DNA of 64,000 bases from Bog-105 sp965277435 (GTDB lineage Bacteria; Acidobacteriota; Terriglobia; Bryobacterales; Bryobacteraceae): assembly GCA_965277435.1 (NCBI GenBank), contig OZ255821.1:62001-126000 (forward strand), given 5' to 3'. A program made the translations under genes and the position numbers. Each line of letters opens with the position of its first letter. Positions within the stretch are counted from its first letter, which is position 1. This document shows, one piece after another, positions 52,553 to 60,982 of the stretch. The notes under the pieces were generated by a model. That model was given only the letters and a program-made list of their open reading frames with translations. It ran no database searches and was not told where the DNA came from.

Positions 52553-53351
52553 CGCCCTCATCGTAGCATCGGGAATCATGGCTTCCTGGGCGTTTGCCTT
52601 CGATATTGGAGCGCCTCCGGGATTATTGCGAAAGATCGCCCAGCGCGAGAGCGAGAATGCGCGCGCGATGAGCAATTACACCTACCGGCAGTCCGTGACG
52701 GTTCAGGAATATAACAATCACAATGCGGTGGAAGGGGAGTACCGCGAGGTGCGGGACATCATTTTTTCGCCCGAGCGGGGGCGTTACGAACAGCCTGCCG
52801 AGGCGCCTCACAATACATTGGCGCATATAAAGCTGACCCCGGTGGATTTTGCCGATATTCGGGACATCGAACCGTTTTTGCTGACCAGCGATAAAGTTTC
52901 GCTGTACGAGGGAGAGTATAAGGGCGAAGAAACCTTAAACGGCGTGCCGTGTTTTGTGGAGCATGTGCGGCCGCGACAGATTTTGTCGGGGCAAAGATTT
53001 TTCGACGGGCTGCTGTGGGTGCGGCAGAGCGACTTTGCGCTGCTGAAGAGCGAGGGACAGGCGGTGCCGCAGATCGAGACGTTGAAAGAACAAAATTTGA
53101 CGCCGCACTTTACGACGATTCGCAAGACGATTGACGATAAGTGGTTTTTTCCGTCGGAGACGTATGCGGACGATACGCTTTATTTTCGGGATTGGCCGCA
53201 GCGCATTCGGATTGAGATTCGGTACCTGAATTACAAACGATTTGGGGCGGAATCGACGGTTACGTTTGGGAGCGGGCAAGGGCAGCCGGGTGCGCCTGTG
53301 CCGCCCGGAAATGGAGCGGCTCCGCCTCCTGCTGTTAACCCGCCGCATTGA
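52524..53351 (+). CDS. Exported hypothetical protein
   Basis: ATG 52524 gives 275 residues with a signal peptide (NGRVALNIALIVASGIMASW, then AFAFD). The mature part is beta-rich with charged turns (YRQSVTVQEYNN, IIFSPERGRYEQ, PFLLTSDKVSLYEGEYKGEE, VRPRQILSGQRFFDGLLWV), similar in style to LolA/MucB-type outer-membrane sensors. A Pro/Gly-rich tail ends it. The fold and function are inference. Confidence 0.75.
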   Translation: MKNGRVALNIALIVASGIMASWAFAFDIGAPPGLLRKIAQRESENARAMSNYTYRQSVTVQEYNNHNAVEGEYREVRDIIFSPERGRYEQPAEAPHNTLAHIKLTPVDFADIRDIEPFLLTSDKVSLYEGEYKGEETLNGVPCFVEHVRPRQILSGQRFFDGLLWVRQSDFALLKSEGQAVPQIETLKEQNLTPHFTTIRKTIDDKWFFPSETYADDTLYFRDWPQRIRIEIRYLNYKRFGAESTVTFGSGQGQPGAPVPPGNGAAPPPAVNPPH

Positions 53352-53372
53352 GGGGCTGAAGCAAGCGGCTTT

Positions 53373-53412
53373 CGTATATCTTGCTACGTATATCTTGCTA
53401 CGTATATACGTA
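53373..53412. promoter_or_regulatory. vapBC operator/promoter region
   Basis: CGTATATCTTGCTA is repeated twice in tandem (53373-53386, 53387-53400). A perfect 14-base palindrome TACGTATATACGTA (53399-53412) follows. This AT-rich block in a GC-rich region lies 17 bases before the vapB start and is the likely site where the VapBC complex represses its own operon. Confidence 0.7.
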
Positions 53413-53429
53413 TATGCGAGGATGTATTC

Positions 53430-53660
53430 ATGGCAATCGCGCGCGTTTTTCAGTCTGGAAACAGTCAGGCTGTTCGTTTACCGAAGGAATTTCGAGTAGC
53501 CAGCGACGAGTTGGAGATCTCCCGGCGGGGAGACGAAATCATACTGCGTGAAAAAGCGAAAGGTTTGGCCCGCGCTTTCGAAATATTGGCCGAGTTGCCG
53601 GACGACTTCTTTCCAGCGGTTCGCGAGAACTCGTTGCCACAGTCGCGTGAAGAGCTTTGA
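53430..53660 (+). CDS. vapB: AbrB-type antitoxin
   Basis: The 76-residue protein has the swapped-hairpin AbrB/VapB domain (MAIARVFQSGNSQAVRLPKE, FRVASDELEISRRGDEIILR). The C-terminal helix (FEILAELPDDFFPAVRENSL) would clamp the toxin. Its TGA overlaps the toxin start (TTGA). It is preceded by an operator with tandem repeats. Confidence 0.9.
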   Translation: MAIARVFQSGNSQAVRLPKEFRVASDELEISRRGDEIILREKAKGLARAFEILAELPDDFFPAVRENSLPQSREEL

Positions 53661-54064
53661 AAGCGGCTCGGTTTTTGCTCGATACAGACATCTGCATCTA
53701 TATTCAGCGTCAGAAGCCTTTGCAGGTGCTAGCGCGCCTGGAGGCTCTCAAACCCGGAGAGGCCGTGGTCTCAGTCATCACCTGGGGCGAACTCATGTAT
53801 GGCGCTGGAAAGAGCAGTCAGACTAGCAGGGTTCTGCAGGTTTTGGACGAATTTGGCGCTATTGTTCCTGTTCTGCCGATGCCGGAGCAGGCTGGCCGGA
53901 GCTACGGCCAACTCCGCGCAAAGCTGGAAGGTATGGGGCAGCCTATCGGGAACAATGATTTGTGGATAGCTGCTCATGCCATCGCGGGCCTTTCGCTGGT
54001 GACTAATAATGAGTGGGAGTTTAAACGGGTACCGGGGTTAGTAATTGAGAACTGGAGCGTTTGA
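53657..54064 (+). CDS. vapC: PIN-domain toxin
   Basis: The TTG start overlaps the antitoxin stop. The 135-residue PIN domain has the acidic residues expected: LLDTDICIYIQRQ (first Asp), ITWGELMYGAGK (Glu), GNNDLWIAAHA (Asp pair region) and LVTNNEWEFKRV. It would be a Mg-dependent endoribonuclease held in check by VapB. Confidence 0.92.
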   Translation: MKAARFLLDTDICIYIQRQKPLQVLARLEALKPGEAVVSVITWGELMYGAGKSSQTSRVLQVLDEFGAIVPVLPMPEQAGRSYGQLRAKLEGMGQPIGNNDLWIAAHAIAGLSLVTNNEWEFKRVPGLVIENWSV

Positions 54065-54095
54065 CTTCATGCATGTGCATGTTATGATTTCAGGT

Positions 54096-54334
54096 ATGCG
54101 AACTACTGTTGAAATTACACCGGAACATCGCAGCGCGTTAATGACTATGGCGTCAAACCGTGGGGAGAAGGGTTTTCGTCCGTGCTTGAAGATGTGATCG
54201 ACAGTTATCTTGAGGGCGAGGCCGAGCGCAACGCTCACCGGAGCGATTTTATCGCTTTGGCGGGTGCGCTGAGTGAAGAATCGGCCAACGAATTAGAAAG
54301 CGAAGTGGAAGAGATCCGCGCTCACTGGCGCTGA
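54096..54334 (+). pseudogene. Second antitoxin gene, frameshifted
   Basis: The frame from ATG 54096 reads MRTTVEITPEHRSALMTMAS then NRGEKG and slips. The rest of the protein continues in another frame as FSSVLEDVIDSYLEGEAERN to ELESEVEEIRAHWR. One base is missing in the GGGTTTT run at about 54169-54176. The C-terminus overlaps the following PIN gene (ATGA at 54332-54335). The family is a small MetJ/Arc-type antitoxin. Confidence 0.75.
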
Positions 54335-54713
54335 TGCTGGTCGATAGCGACGTACTGATCGACTATCTTCGGGGGCGTGAGCCGAGCCGCAGCCGTCTGC
54401 TGGCGGAGTTTCCCGTCCGGCGGCTACAAACCACGGTGATCAATCAATTCGAGTTGCTGGCAGGGGCGCGGCGGCCCGATCAACGTGGCACTATTGAACA
54501 GCTGCTTCGCTTGTTAATATAGTTGCGGTGGATTCGGATGGTGCTGCGATGGCCGCGAATGTGCGTCGCGACTTGCAGGTGCAGGGCCTCGATATTGGGA
54601 TGGGCGATAGTCTGATTGCTGGTGTGGCTCTGGCCAGACGGCTTCCGCTGTTGACCCAGAATCGCAGGCACTTTGGGCGGGTGCCTGACTTAAAGCTGAT
54701 CGACTTGGCTTAA
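54334..54713 (+). pseudogene. Second PIN-domain toxin, frameshifted
   Basis: It begins MLVDSDVLIDYLRGREPSRS with the first PIN acid and runs to EQLLRLL. After a one-base loss near 54511-54516 it continues in another frame as NIVAVDSDGAAMAANVRRDL, GMGDSLIAGVALARRLPLLT, NRRHF. Joined, it gives a 126-residue PIN domain. Its 3' end overlaps the convergent mocA-like gene by 24 bases. Confidence 0.75.
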
Positions 54714-55295
54714 GGTCTCGAAATCGGCCGGCGTGTCGACGTCTCCCGCTGCTTCCGGCAAGTCGAAGGGGGTGACGGTCCGGGCGGGATCGCGCAAGAG
54801 GGCTCTTGCTCCCGGTTCCGGCGCGAGTGACTCCAAAGCTGACAGCATCGAGCGAGGGAATAGCGCGGGAACGCCCAGTGTTTGGTTGTAACGGGCAGCC
54901 ACAATTTGGGAATTCGCCTGTACGAAGGCGGTGCGGAGAGCGCGCAGATGGTGGCAGGTGACGAGCGGCTGATCGGCCAGCAGAACGGCGATGGCAGCGA
55001 CGTCGGTCTGCAATTCTCGCAGGCAACGCGCTCCGGCGGCGATGGATGAACCCATGCCTTTCTCCCAGTTGTTGTTTTCAACGATAGCGACAGCGTGTGC
55101 GGCAATTTTCCGGCGTACCGTCTCGGCTTGCGCGCCGAGCACGACTACGATAGGGTCAAAACTTGCTTCGCGCGCCTGGTGAATAGCGTGCTCCACCAGC
55201 GTGTTGCCGCGAAACGGCAGGAGTTGTTTGAGTTGACCCATACGACTAGCCGATCCTGCCGCCAGCAGAATAGCGGCTACCGGCAGGTCGCTCAA
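54690..55295 (-). CDS. MocA-type nucleotidyltransferase (molybdenum cofactor)
   Basis: The 201-residue protein begins VAAILLAAGSASRMGQLKQL, the GT-A nucleotidyltransferase signature with LLxAGxSxRMG, and has VLLADQPLV (metal Asp) and GVPALFPRSML, as in CTP:molybdopterin cytidylyltransferases. It would make molybdopterin cytosine dinucleotide for xanthine-oxidase-type enzymes. The ATG overlaps the stop of the MerR/TPR gene by 4 bases. Confidence 0.82.
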   Translation of the reverse strand: MSDLPVAAILLAAGSASRMGQLKQLLPFRGNTLVEHAIHQAREASFDPIVVVLGAQAETVRRKIAAHAVAIVENNNWEKGMGSSIAAGARCLRELQTDVAAIAVLLADQPLVTCHHLRALRTAFVQANSQIVAARYNQTLGVPALFPRSMLSALESLAPEPGARALLRDPARTVTPFDLPEAAGDVDTPADFETLSQVDQL

Positions 55296-56260
55296 GCCTT
55301 CCCGCTTTTAACCAGTTGCAAGCCACCGCGTACGACGGTCGCACTCTCCAGCTTCAGCAGTTCCCGGCGTGCGATTTGGGCCCAGGTACTGCTGCCATCG
55401 AGCTTCAGATAGCAGCGCCAGTGTTTTACCGCATTCATCACATCACCCAGGGTCTGGTTTAACAACGCCAGGTTGTAGTGAGCATCGGCATAGGCGGGGT
55501 AAATGCGAATGGCCTCGCCGTAGTGATGCAAGGCGCTTTCGGAGTCGCCGCGCTCGTCGTACAAATTTCCCAGGTTGAAATGCGGCAATGCGTAGTCAGG
55601 ATCGATAGCCAGCGCTGCCTGGTATTGCTGCTCGGCATCGGCCCAGGCATGCCCGTTGAAGAAGACGGTGCCTAAGTTGACGCGCGCTCCGGCGGAGTGG
55701 GGGTCGAGTTCGGCAGCTTTCTGGTAGGCCTCGATGATCTGGTGGTAGGGAGCGCCGGTTTGTTCGAGTGTGAGACCTCGTTCAAACCAGCGATCCGCCT
55801 CGAGCTTATGCCGTAAACGCTCGGCGATGGCTGCGCCACTCTTAGCGGCAGCCGGAAGCTGAAGCAGCTTGTTTAACTCTTCCTCGGCGAAGTCGAAGAG
55901 TAGCTGGCCCGAAACCGGCTCGAGCTTCTGTTTGCCGATTTGAATGCGAATCCGACGCCCGTCTTTATAGACATGCACATCTTCTCCTAGATGTGGTGCA
56001 TCTTTCAGATACGCCTGCAGGGAATGGAGCGCCTGCCGTACGCGGCCGGGATGGGCATTTTCTTCCCGTAGACGAACCAGCCGTTTCAGGGTTAGCAGAT
56101 GGGAAAAGGAATAGTGGGCCAGTTCAGGAATCAGCCGTTGCCGCTCCCAGCTTTTCAACTGGCGATGGTCAATCTTCAAAAGGCGACAGACTTCTTTTCG
56201 AGTGTAAGCACCACCCGTTTCGCCAGGCGGGGGATATTGCGAACCTTCCCGCAGCAGCAC
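55292..56260 (-). CDS. MerR-type HTH plus TPR repeat protein
   Basis: The 322-residue protein has an N-terminal MerR-like helix-turn-helix (YTRKEVCRLLKIDHRQLKSW, RLIPELAHYSFSHLLTLKRL). A linker follows, then at least four TPR units (EAYQKAAELDPHSAGARVNL, YQAALAIDPDYALPHFNLGN, YGEAIRIYPAYADAHYNLAL). It may be a regulator whose activity depends on protein contacts. Coupling to the mocA-like gene is by a 4-base overlap. Confidence 0.85.
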   Translation of the reverse strand: MLLREGSQYPPPGETGGAYTRKEVCRLLKIDHRQLKSWERQRLIPELAHYSFSHLLTLKRLVRLREENAHPGRVRQALHSLQAYLKDAPHLGEDVHVYKDGRRIRIQIGKQKLEPVSGQLLFDFAEEELNKLLQLPAAAKSGAAIAERLRHKLEADRWFERGLTLEQTGAPYHQIIEAYQKAAELDPHSAGARVNLGTVFFNGHAWADAEQQYQAALAIDPDYALPHFNLGNLYDERGDSESALHHYGEAIRIYPAYADAHYNLALLNQTLGDVMNAVKHWRCYLKLDGSSTWAQIARRELLKLESATVVRGGLQLVKSGKA

Positions 56261-56393
56261 GCCCCGATCATAGCATCGGCCTGCAACAAGCTGCTCAAGG
56301 CGGAAAACAAACTGTCAAAAGCTGGTTTTAGCCGTTCGAAACCAATCGGTTGGCGGACCTGCGTGTTAAATTCATACTAAAAGGGTCGTATAT

Positions 56394-56699
56394 ATGTTTG
56401 CCCGCAAATGGTTCCGGAAGACAGGCGCGAAAACGAGCCGCACGGCCCATACTTTAGCTGACCTGCCGATCGGCCAGCGATGCGTTCTGGACCGCATCGA
56501 CCTGCCGGAGGATATTGGGCGGCGGTTGATGGAATTAGGCTTTTTGCCGGGCAATGAAATTACGCTCGCGAGACGCGCGCCGGGCGGCGGTCCGCGGGTT
56601 TTTCGTGTAGATGGATCGGAAGTCGCTTTGCGCGAGGAGACGGCCGGCCGCTTATTTGTGCGCCGTCATCCAGAGTCGGATCTTATGGTTCTTTCATGA
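56394..56699 (+). CDS. feoA: FeoA ferrous iron transport accessory
   Basis: The 101-residue protein is an SH3-like FeoA: LADLPIGQRCVLDRIDLPED, MELGFLPGNEITLARRAPGG and VALREETAGRLFVRRH. It starts the iron operon; its last codons overlap feoB (ATGA). It probably modulates FeoB GTPase or assembly. Confidence 0.93.
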   Translation: MFARKWFRKTGAKTSRTAHTLADLPIGQRCVLDRIDLPEDIGRRLMELGFLPGNEITLARRAPGGGPRVFRVDGSEVALREETAGRLFVRRHPESDLMVLS

Positions 56700-58621
56700 G
56701 CAGCTGTCATAGCGACGCAACGCGGACCGGGCTTCTCCCCAATCCTTCGATCGCTCCGCCCAGTCCGGCTGGTGAGCGGGACATCATTGTCGCGATCGTC
56801 GGGCCACCCAATTCGGGCAAGTCGACTCTATTCAACCGGCTCACCGGCCTGCGTCAAAAGGTGGCGAATTTTCCGGGCGTAACCGTTGAACATCGAATGG
56901 GCCGCGCCAAGCTGAAAGACCACCATGAAGTCTTTCTGGTGGATCTGCCGGGCGTTTACAGTCTGCATCCGCGCGCGGAGGACGAGAAGGTCACACACGA
57001 TGTTCTAAAGGGCGAGCGGGCGGACTTTCCGAAACCAGATGCGGTCATTTTGATCCTGGATGCGACTAATTTAGGGCGCCATCTGGTGTTGGCCGCTCCG
57101 ATCCTGGATCTGGGCCTGCCTACCTTGATTCTGCTGAACATGGCCGATGATTTGGCTTTGCGCGGTGGCAAAGTCGATATCGCGGCGCTCTCGGCCGAGT
57201 TGAATACTACGGTGGCTCTGATTAGCGCCTCCAAAGGGACGGGCATTGACCGTATTCAGCAATTTCTGCTCGGCACCGCAGTACGACTGAATGCGCCTCC
57301 CGCCCGCATCGAGCTGCCCATCCTGCAGGATGTGCCGAAGTGCCGGCAATGGGCGGCGAACCTGGGTAAACGCGCTTCCTATCGAGCGCCTGCGCCACCG
57401 ATCTGGACGCGACGTCTGGACAGCATCTTCCTGCATCCGGTGGGTGGCCCGCTTATTTTCCTGGCGGTAGTGGTGGCAGTATTCCAGAGCATTTTTTCTT
57501 GGGCTCAACCGGTGATGGATGGGCTGCAACATGCCGTGGCAGCTTCGGGCGTTTGGTTCAACCACGTGATGCCCGATTCGCCGTGGCGCTCGCTGCTTGT
57601 GGATGGCGTTTGGAAAGGCGTTGGGTCGGTGGTGGTGTTTCTGCCGCAGATTCTGCTGCTTTTTCTGTTTATCGGGGTGCTGGAGGATTCGGGATATCTG
57701 GCACGGGCCGCTTTGATCGCCGACCGCACGATGGCCAAGTTCGGTTTGCAGGGCAAATCGTTTATTCCGCTGCTGTCGGCCTATGCGTGTGCTGTTCCGG
57801 CGATTATGGCGACGCGCGTCATTGAAGATAAGCGGGACCGCATGGCAACCATCATGATTGCGCCGCTGATGACGTGCTCGGCGCGGCTGCCGGTTTACAC
57901 GTTGATCATAGCGGCCTTTGTGCCGAACATTCCCATCCTGGGTCATTTTCTGTCTTTACCGGCGGCCACCATGCTGGGTTTGTATGTGTTGGGATTTTTG
58001 ACGGCGGTGGTGATTGCGCGTCTTCTGAAATCGAGCATTCTCAAGAGCCGCGGCACGAATTTCATTCTGGAGATGCCGCCGTATCGCTGGCCCACTATGC
58101 GGTCGCTGAGCTTACGGCTGGTGGATCGCAGTAAAGTGTTTTTGCACCGCGCCGGGACGGTTATTCTGCTGGTTGCAATCTCGATTTGGATCCTGGCGCA
58201 CGTACCGCTTCACAACGGGCACGCACCCACGCTCGAAAACAGCTTCGCCGGCACGATCGGTAAGACGATTGAACCAGTGATCAAGCCGCTCGGCTTCAAC
58301 TGGAAGATCGGCATCGGCCTGATCACGTCGCTGGCGGCGCGGGAAGTGATCGTCGGAACCCTGGGCACCATCTATGGCATCGAAGGAGACGAGCCTTCTC
58401 AGGGGCTGCAAGCTGCCATTCATCATGATTTAAGTCCGGCGGGCGCGGTTGCTTTGCTGGTGTTCTTTGCCTTCGCGCTGCAGTGCTTTTCCACGCTGGC
58501 CGTGGTGAAGCGGGAAACCGGCGGATGGAAGTGGCCCATATTTCAGTTCTCGTACATGCTGGCTCTGGCGTACGCTGGTTCTTGGTTGGCATTTAATATA
58601 ACCAACTATTTTCTTCAATGA
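56696..58621 (+). CDS. feoB: FeoB ferrous iron transporter
   Basis: The 641-residue protein has an N-terminal G domain: GPPNSGKSTLFNRLTG, the G3 motif VDLPGVYSLHP and a G4-type LLNMADD. A membrane part of about eight helices follows, with gate motifs (YACAVPAIMATRVIEDKRDR and TCSARLPVYTLIIA). It imports Fe2+ in a GTP-dependent manner. It is a little shorter than the E. coli protein but has all core parts. Its TGA overlaps the trxB ATG. Confidence 0.95.
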   Translation: MSSCHSDATRTGLLPNPSIAPPSPAGERDIIVAIVGPPNSGKSTLFNRLTGLRQKVANFPGVTVEHRMGRAKLKDHHEVFLVDLPGVYSLHPRAEDEKVTHDVLKGERADFPKPDAVILILDATNLGRHLVLAAPILDLGLPTLILLNMADDLALRGGKVDIAALSAELNTTVALISASKGTGIDRIQQFLLGTAVRLNAPPARIELPILQDVPKCRQWAANLGKRASYRAPAPPIWTRRLDSIFLHPVGGPLIFLAVVVAVFQSIFSWAQPVMDGLQHAVAASGVWFNHVMPDSPWRSLLVDGVWKGVGSVVVFLPQILLLFLFIGVLEDSGYLARAALIADRTMAKFGLQGKSFIPLLSAYACAVPAIMATRVIEDKRDRMATIMIAPLMTCSARLPVYTLIIAAFVPNIPILGHFLSLPAATMLGLYVLGFLTAVVIARLLKSSILKSRGTNFILEMPPYRWPTMRSLSLRLVDRSKVFLHRAGTVILLVAISIWILAHVPLHNGHAPTLENSFAGTIGKTIEPVIKPLGFNWKIGIGLITSLAAREVIVGTLGTIYGIEGDEPSQGLQAAIHHDLSPAGAVALLVFFAFALQCFSTLAVVKRETGGWKWPIFQFSYMLALAYAGSWLAFNITNYFLQ

Positions 58622-59553
58622 GCGACTTACAGAACGTGGTGATTCTCGGATCAGGTTGCGCCGGGAATACGGCGGCTATCTATGCGGCCAGAGCCAGTTT
58701 GCAACCCATGGTGTTCGAAGGTCACGAGGCCGGAGGACAGCTGTCTATTACGACCGAAGTCGAGAACTTTCCGGGTTTTCCGGAGGGCGTGATGGGTCCG
58801 GCTTTAGTCGAGAGCATGAAGCAGCAGGCGCAGCGCTTCGGGGCGGTTTACCGGCATGGGCGCGTGACGAAAGCGCACCTGATGGAGCATCCGTTCACGC
58901 TCGAGCTGGAGGATGGCGAAAAGATTCAGACACGAACTTTGATTGTGGCAACGGGGGCCTCGGCGCGCTGGCTGAATCTGCCGAATGAGCAGAAACTCAT
59001 CGGGCATGGGGTGAGTTCGTGCGCCACCTGCGACGGTTTTTTTTACCGCAACAAGAAGATCATGGTGATCGGCGGTGGCGACTCGGCGATGGAGGAAGCG
59101 AATTTTCTGACGCGTTTCGGCAGTGAGGTCGCGGTGGTGCACCGGAGCGAGACGTTTCGCGCCTCGCGGATTATGCTGGCGCGGGCGCAAGCCAATCCAA
59201 AGATCGTGTTTCTGATGAATACGGTGGTAGAGGACGTTTACGACGTCGGCAAGGGCGAGGTGACCGGGGTCAAACTACGGAATCTGAAAACCGGGCATGT
59301 GTGCGATCGGGAAGTGGATGGATTTTTCGTGGCGATCGGACATATCCCGAATACCAAGCCGTTTGGGACGCAACTCGATCTCGATCCGGACGGCTACATT
59401 CTGTCGCATGGCGGCGCACGCACTAATCTTCCGGGAGTGTTTTTTGCGGGCGATGTGCAGGATCGGATTTACCGGCAGGCGATCACCGCTTCGGGTTCGG
59501 GCTGCATGGCGGCGATTGAAGTAGAACGGTACCTGGAAGCGGAAGGGCACTGA
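58618..59553 (+). CDS. trxB: Thioredoxin-disulfide reductase
   Basis: The 311-residue flavoprotein has FAD motif VILGSGCAGNTAAIYAARAS, redox pair in VSSCATCDGFFYRN (CATC), NADPH motif MVIGGGDSAMEEANFLTRFG and the final GVFFAGDVQDRIYRQAITAS. It passes electrons from NADPH to thioredoxin. The ATGA overlap with feoB makes it the third gene of the iron operon, an unusual partner that may protect or reduce iron-handling thiols. Confidence 0.94.
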   Translation: MSDLQNVVILGSGCAGNTAAIYAARASLQPMVFEGHEAGGQLSITTEVENFPGFPEGVMGPALVESMKQQAQRFGAVYRHGRVTKAHLMEHPFTLELEDGEKIQTRTLIVATGASARWLNLPNEQKLIGHGVSSCATCDGFFYRNKKIMVIGGGDSAMEEANFLTRFGSEVAVVHRSETFRASRIMLARAQANPKIVFLMNTVVEDVYDVGKGEVTGVKLRNLKTGHVCDREVDGFFVAIGHIPNTKPFGTQLDLDPDGYILSHGGARTNLPGVFFAGDVQDRIYRQAITASGSGCMAAIEVERYLEAEGH

Positions 59554-59582
59554 ATCCGCGATACTGAGATAGGAGTTGGATC

Positions 59583-60128
59583 ATGGCAGCGGCCCCGAGT
59601 TTTTTGACGGCTGAGCAGTTCGAAGAACGGTACGGTGATACGAAGCCGTACTACGAATACTGGTTTGGCGAAGCCGTTCAAAAGCCCATGGGGACTGACG
59701 TTCATGGAAGTTTGCAGGGTTTGACTTACATGCTGCTCCGGCTGCGTGGCTGGCGACCGGCAACCGAGTTGCGGTTAAAGATCTCAAAACAGGCATTCCC
59801 GTTGCCGGATGTGGCCGCCAACGGGAGTCGCCCCCTGGGAGGGCCGTATCCGACTCAGGCTATCGAACTTTGTGTCGAGATTCTCTCGCCGCAAGACCGG
59901 TTGAAGACAGTGTTCCGCAAAGCGGCGCACTATCTGAGCTGGGGTATTGGCACGGTGTGGGTAGTGGATGGGGAGAAACGCAAGGCGTTCATAATGACTC
60001 TCGATCATCCAGAACCCGTAGCAATCGGTTTGGCGGATTCCTTGACTGCGGGATCGGGCGAGAATGCGGTGGCGATTCCGATGCGCGAACTGTTTGACGA
60101 GCTGGATAAGGACCTGGGCAAGACCTGA
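59583..60128 (+). CDS. Uma2-family protein, first copy
   Basis: The 181-residue protein shows the Uma2 (DUF820) PD-(D/E)XK-like pattern: FEERYGDTKPYYEYWFGEAV, LPDVAANGSRPLGGPYPTQA, ELCVEILSPQDRLKTVFRKA, YLSWGIGTVWVVDGEKRKAF. Acidic and lysine residues of the nuclease core are in place, though activity is unproven for the family. It is a tandem duplicate of the following gene. Confidence 0.85.
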   Translation: MAAAPSFLTAEQFEERYGDTKPYYEYWFGEAVQKPMGTDVHGSLQGLTYMLLRLRGWRPATELRLKISKQAFPLPDVAANGSRPLGGPYPTQAIELCVEILSPQDRLKTVFRKAAHYLSWGIGTVWVVDGEKRKAFIMTLDHPEPVAIGLADSLTAGSGENAVAIPMRELFDELDKDLGKT

Positions 60129-60130
60129 TT

Positions 60131-60667
60131 ATGGCCCCCCTGGGATTCTTAACAGCGGAGCGGTTCGAACAAGAGTATGGCGATAAGAAGCCGTACTTCG
60201 AGTATTGGTATGGCGAGGCCGTCAAGAAATCGTTTGGAGATGAGACTCATTCGCTTGTGCAGGGCATTATAGGCCGCCTTTTGGGGCAGCGCGGATGGCG
60301 GGTCGGCATAGGGGTGAGACTGAAAATTTCGAATTGGGCTTTCCCTCTGCCGGATTTGGCGGCAAACAGGAACCGCCGGTTGGGAGGACCTTACCCGACC
60401 GAAGCTGTCGATCTTTGCGTTGAAGTCCTCTCACCGGACGATAGTTTGAGAAAGTTGTTTACTAAAGGGGCGCATTATTTGGACTGGGGCATTGGCACGG
60501 TTTGGATTGTCGATGGCGAATACCGCAGAGCATTTATCATGACTCTGGAACATCCAAAGCCGGTGGAAATTGGGTTGACGCATTCTTTGACGGCCGGGTC
60601 GGGCGAGGACGCCGCCGAGATTTCAATGCGCGAACTGTTCAATGAGCTGGACAAGGATCTAAGTTAG
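60131..60667 (+). CDS. Uma2-family protein, second copy
   Basis: The 178-residue protein is clearly related to the preceding one across its length (FEQEYGDKKPYFEYWYGEAV, LPDLAANRNRRLGGPYPTEA, DLCVEVLSPDDSLRKLFTKG, YLDWGIGTVWIVDGEYRRAF). It starts 2 bases after the first stop, so both are translated from one transcript. The pair arose by tandem duplication. Confidence 0.85.
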   Translation: MAPLGFLTAERFEQEYGDKKPYFEYWYGEAVKKSFGDETHSLVQGIIGRLLGQRGWRVGIGVRLKISNWAFPLPDLAANRNRRLGGPYPTEAVDLCVEVLSPDDSLRKLFTKGAHYLDWGIGTVWIVDGEYRRAFIMTLEHPKPVEIGLTHSLTAGSGEDAAEISMRELFNELDKDLS

Positions 60668-60670
60668 GCA

Positions 60671-60973
60671 ATGAAACTCGCCGATGCCATCAGAGTTGCC
60701 AAAGGCCTGAAGATCGAGCACGCGAGAAACTTTGCCACGCATGTGGTGCCGGAGGTAATGCGGCCGGCGCGCATACTTTGGAACCAGGCAATCGGCGGCG
60801 TTTTTCTGCTCTTTGCACTGCTGTTCTTCAGCTATGCGGTGAAATATTTCCGGACATTGGATAGTAGTGCGGCGAACCCGATTGCACTGGCGTTCTCGGC
60901 ATTCCTCGGGGCGGTCATGTTGTTCTTCGGCATCAGTTCCTTTCGCAAGGCTAATAGCGCTGGCCGGCGATAG
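60671..60973 (+). CDS. Small two-helix membrane protein
   Basis: The 100-residue protein has hydrophobic helices at about residues 40-60 and 70-88 with a charged N-terminus. It lies 3 bases after the second Uma2 gene. No family is recognised. Confidence 0.55.
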   Translation: MKLADAIRVAKGLKIEHARNFATHVVPEVMRPARILWNQAIGGVFLLFALLFFSYAVKYFRTLDSSAANPIALAFSAFLGAVMLFFGISSFRKANSAGRR

Positions 60974-60982
60974 ACTGAACGT

